Origin: Candidatus Parcubacteria bacterium
GTDB lineage: Bacteria > Patescibacteriota > Minisyncoccia > Phycocordibacterales > GCA-2747955
Direction of reading: 5' to 3'
Length of the DNA: 41,214 nt
NCBI GenBank assembly: GCA_027024305.1
Contig: JALVSO010000027.1
Span: 1-41,214, forward strand
Made by a program: the position numbers and the translations under genes. Shown here in pieces: positions 39,336-41,214 of this stretch. A model generated the notes under the pieces. That model saw only the letters and a list, made by a program, of their open reading frames with translations. It made no database searches and was not told where the DNA came from. Each line of letters opens with the position of its first letter. Positions within the stretch are counted from its first letter, which is position 1.

Positions 39336-40823
39336 ATGTCTAAAAAAACAAAAATTGGAATCTTATCAAAAAAGAAAATTTTTTTCGGACTATCGCTTGT
39401 TCCTTTTGTCTTTATTGGTGCAGCGGCCTTGGCCGATAGCTTTGCCGGTCCCAGCGCCGCACCGCCCAATGGTAATGCTTTTGTACCCATAAATACTTCA
39501 AGTTCAACGCAGACTAAGGATGGAGATTTGGGGGTTTTGGGTAATGTTTCCGTTGGGGGGAATTTTATTGCCAATGGTTTTTCATACTTTAAGAATAAGG
39601 TGGGAATCAATATTGATACGACGGCAAACCCCACTCACTGATTAACCCTTAAGGGGAGTGCGTGGTTGAGTGCTAATCCGGCGGACGGGTCACGAGCGGC
39701 TTCTTTGTATTTGGGTCAGACTGTTAACGGTGTTCCCGCCTATCGTTTTTATACCGATGATGCCACTGGAGATATTCTTGAAATATATTCCTATAGATGG
39801 GGAGGAAAAACTCTTTTTACAAGGAGTAGTAACGATGGTTTGCAAAAAATAATATCCATGGGTGGTGATGATGGTTCCCACTATATTGATTTACATGATA
39901 GCACTACCGATGCGGTCAATATTCACCTGGATTCGGAAAATGCATCCTACTTTAATGGTGGCAAGATTGGAATTGGAACCACTGCTCCCGGGGCCAAGTT
40001 GGAAGTTGTGGATCCGACTGCGGCAGAGCTGCGCATAAGTTCCAGCGCCACGGGGAGTTTTGGTCCGGCAAAATTGAGCTTTATTTCCGAGAAGGGAACA
40101 TCCACCGAGTGAAGACCGGGTTATATAAGTTCAGGTGATAATGGTAGTTTTACCGGTAGGTTGGATTTTTATACAAATGGCAGCGGTTCCTCCAATAAAT
40201 TTGGATCGGTTAGAGCCATGTCCATCGTTGATGGAAATGTGGGAATTGGAATGACCAATCCCACATATAAATTACATCTATCGGGAAGGATGAGAATTAA
40301 TGGCAATAATGCCGGTATGTTTATTGAGTCCGGTTCGGGAACTCCTTGATTTTTTGGAATAACTACCAACGGCTCCAGCCTAAGGTTTTGAAACAATAGT
40401 GACAGGCTTATTTTGGCCGATTCCGGCAGCATTGGTATAGGCAAAACTCCGGATTCAAGCTATAAGCTTGATGTTGACGGAGATATTCAAGCCAATGCCT
40501 ACTATTATTCATCGGATGTCCGATTGAAGAAAGATATCCGAGAAATTTCAGAAGCCTTGGACAAAATTAAAAAACTAAGGGGGGTTAGCTTCAGTTGGAA
40601 AGGGAATGGAGAGAAATCGATGGGATTTATAGCTCAAGAAGTGGAAAAAGTTTTACCGGAGCTGGTTAATAGTGATTCCAAAGGTTATAAGGCGGTTCAG
40701 TATGGCAACCTTACAGCTCTTTTGCTTGAGGGCATCAGGGAACAGGAGAAAATTATTGAAGGTCAGGAGCAGAGAATAAGAAATTTGGAAGAAAGATTGG
40801 ATAGGTTGGAGAAGGGGTTGTAA
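39336..40823 (+). CDS. Exported fibre-like protein with C-terminal S74 intramolecular chaperone, four TGA (Trp) codons
   Basis: With TGAs at 39639, 40110, 40347 and 40389 as Trp the frame is 495 aa. The N-terminus has a basic stretch and a hydrophobic signal (FFGLSLVPFVFIGAAALADSFAG). The body is a series of beta-repeats marked by VGI(N/G) and GIGT/GIGM/GIGK motifs (KVGINIDTTANPTHW, KIGIGTTAPGAKL, NVGIGMTNPTYKL, SIGIGKTPDSSYKL), as in trimeric fibres. The last 110 residues are an S74 peptidase/chaperone domain: SSDVRLKKDIREI, FSWKGNGEKSMGFIAQEVEKVLPELV, then a coiled coil. S74 domains trimerise phage tail spikes and bacterial adhesins and then cut themselves off at a conserved Ser. Likely a cell-surface adhesin. 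Confidence 0.85.
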
Positions 40824-41214
40824 TCAAAGGCGGTCAATTGGAAAAAAGATAAAAAATCGCCATCCGGCGATTTTTGAATAATAGAGTTTCAGTGTTTCTT
40901 TTTGTAATGATAAATAAGAATGAGGCCCCGCCTTGTTCATATGTCGTTTCGGCAGAGGGGGGTGAGGGGTCCTTAGATTGTAAGTTAAACCCGAGACTTC
41001 TCTTTTTTGCTCTTTTTTATAGTCCGGATCCCGGATAGCTCCTTTTTGTTTTTGCTCGCAAGCTTGCAAACAAAAAAGGCTTCCGGGATCCTGAATACGA
41101 AAGAAGACAGAAGAGTATCCCGAGAAGCTCGAAGCTTTTGACAGTTCGTTCTGTTCTTCTTCCGTATTCATGATATCTTAAAAAGAGAAAAACAAGAATA
41201 GTTTTATTCTTGTT
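40824..41214. other. Non-coding end of the window with hairpins
   Basis: A terminator (AAAAATCGCC/GGCGATTTTT, 40852-40875) follows the S74 gene. At 41026-41092 GGATCCCGG...CCGGGATCC and CCTTTTTGTTT...AAACAAAAAAGG make a large imperfect hairpin. At the very end AACAAGAATA/TATTCTTGTT (41191-41214) forms another. A minus-strand open frame across this stretch reads through the hairpins and has no known motif, so I do not call it. Confidence 0.6.
40852..40875 (+). terminator. Terminator of the S74 protein gene
   Basis: AAAAATCGCC / GGCGATTTTT, 10 bp with a four-base loop. Confidence 0.8.

Noticed and set aside
2021..40823. UGA=Gly (Gracilibacteria/Absconditabacteria code) or selenocysteine
   Set aside because: Conserved Trp sites in MraY, Pif1, MscS and PemK fit Trp, not Gly. 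About 45 scattered sites in ordinary enzymes without downstream Sec elements do not fit selenocysteine.
40824..41171. 115-codon minus-strand open frame at the end of the window
   Set aside because: It spans a terminator and a large inverted repeat, with no motif and no start signal other than the hairpins.

Overview
The window looks like a chromosome segment of an ultra-small Candidate Phyla Radiation (Patescibacteria, Parcubacteria-like) bacterium that reads UGA as tryptophan. This rests on a short PheT without the tRNA-binding OB domain, a DUF2914 membrane protein, a CofE-like ligase domain protein, an S74 chaperone-tailed surface protein, a ComEC-type MBL protein, SecD/SecF and a complete MraY. 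By hand translation about 45 in-frame TGA codons split 12 otherwise intact host genes. Many fall on invariant Trp positions (FLWFN in MraY, LAWAITIHKSQG in the Pif1 helicase, DYW in MscS, EVWWC in PemK, YNWL in PheT). The reading is therefore Trp, not the Gly used by Gracilibacteria/Absconditabacteria.

Layout. 1-12.1 kb is ordinary AT-rich host DNA: GNAT-like protein, AstE/AspA-like amidohydrolase, pheT, DUF2914 protein, CofE-like protein, Pif1 helicase, a 928-aa unknown, a TrmB-like regulator and a PemK/MazF toxin. 12.1-13.85 kb is non-coding: a candidate small RNA with a strong promoter and terminator, hairpin repeats and a complete type III hammerhead ribozyme core. 13.85-27.1 kb is a GC-rich island: a MoxR AAA+ ATPase/vWA pair, a 1000-aa DEAH-type helicase, a DHH-like protein, and small or unknown proteins. 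They are separated by long structured leaders and duplicated 3' modules. 27.2-41.2 kb returns to host DNA: nucleotidyltransferase, MscS, tRNA-Thr, secDF, an MBL protein, a Cys-rich secreted protein, mraY, two Nudix proteins, a TrmH/SpoU methyltransferase, tRNA-Arg and an S74 surface protein. Palindromic and MITE-like repeats lie between them.

Two expression regimes coexist. About 17 host starts lie only 6-10 nt behind a -10 box (usually extended, TGnTANAAT), as expected for leaderless mRNAs; these genes use TGA for Trp and end in TAA or TAG. Island genes have strong Shine-Dalgarno sites and long leaders, use only TGG for Trp, and three of them end at TGA. One of those TGAs is followed at once by a terminator hairpin and another by the next gene's leader. 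The island therefore looks as if it was written for a cell that reads UGA as stop. No integrase, transposase, rRNA or CRISPR array is visible. The island borders lie in repeats, so a chimeric assembly must be excluded.

The most noteworthy items are the two-code structure, the hammerhead ribozyme, a duplicated switch-like leader, 3' elements with compensatory changes, a palindrome family with a conserved loop but varying stems, and the MoxR-vWA-helicase gene set.
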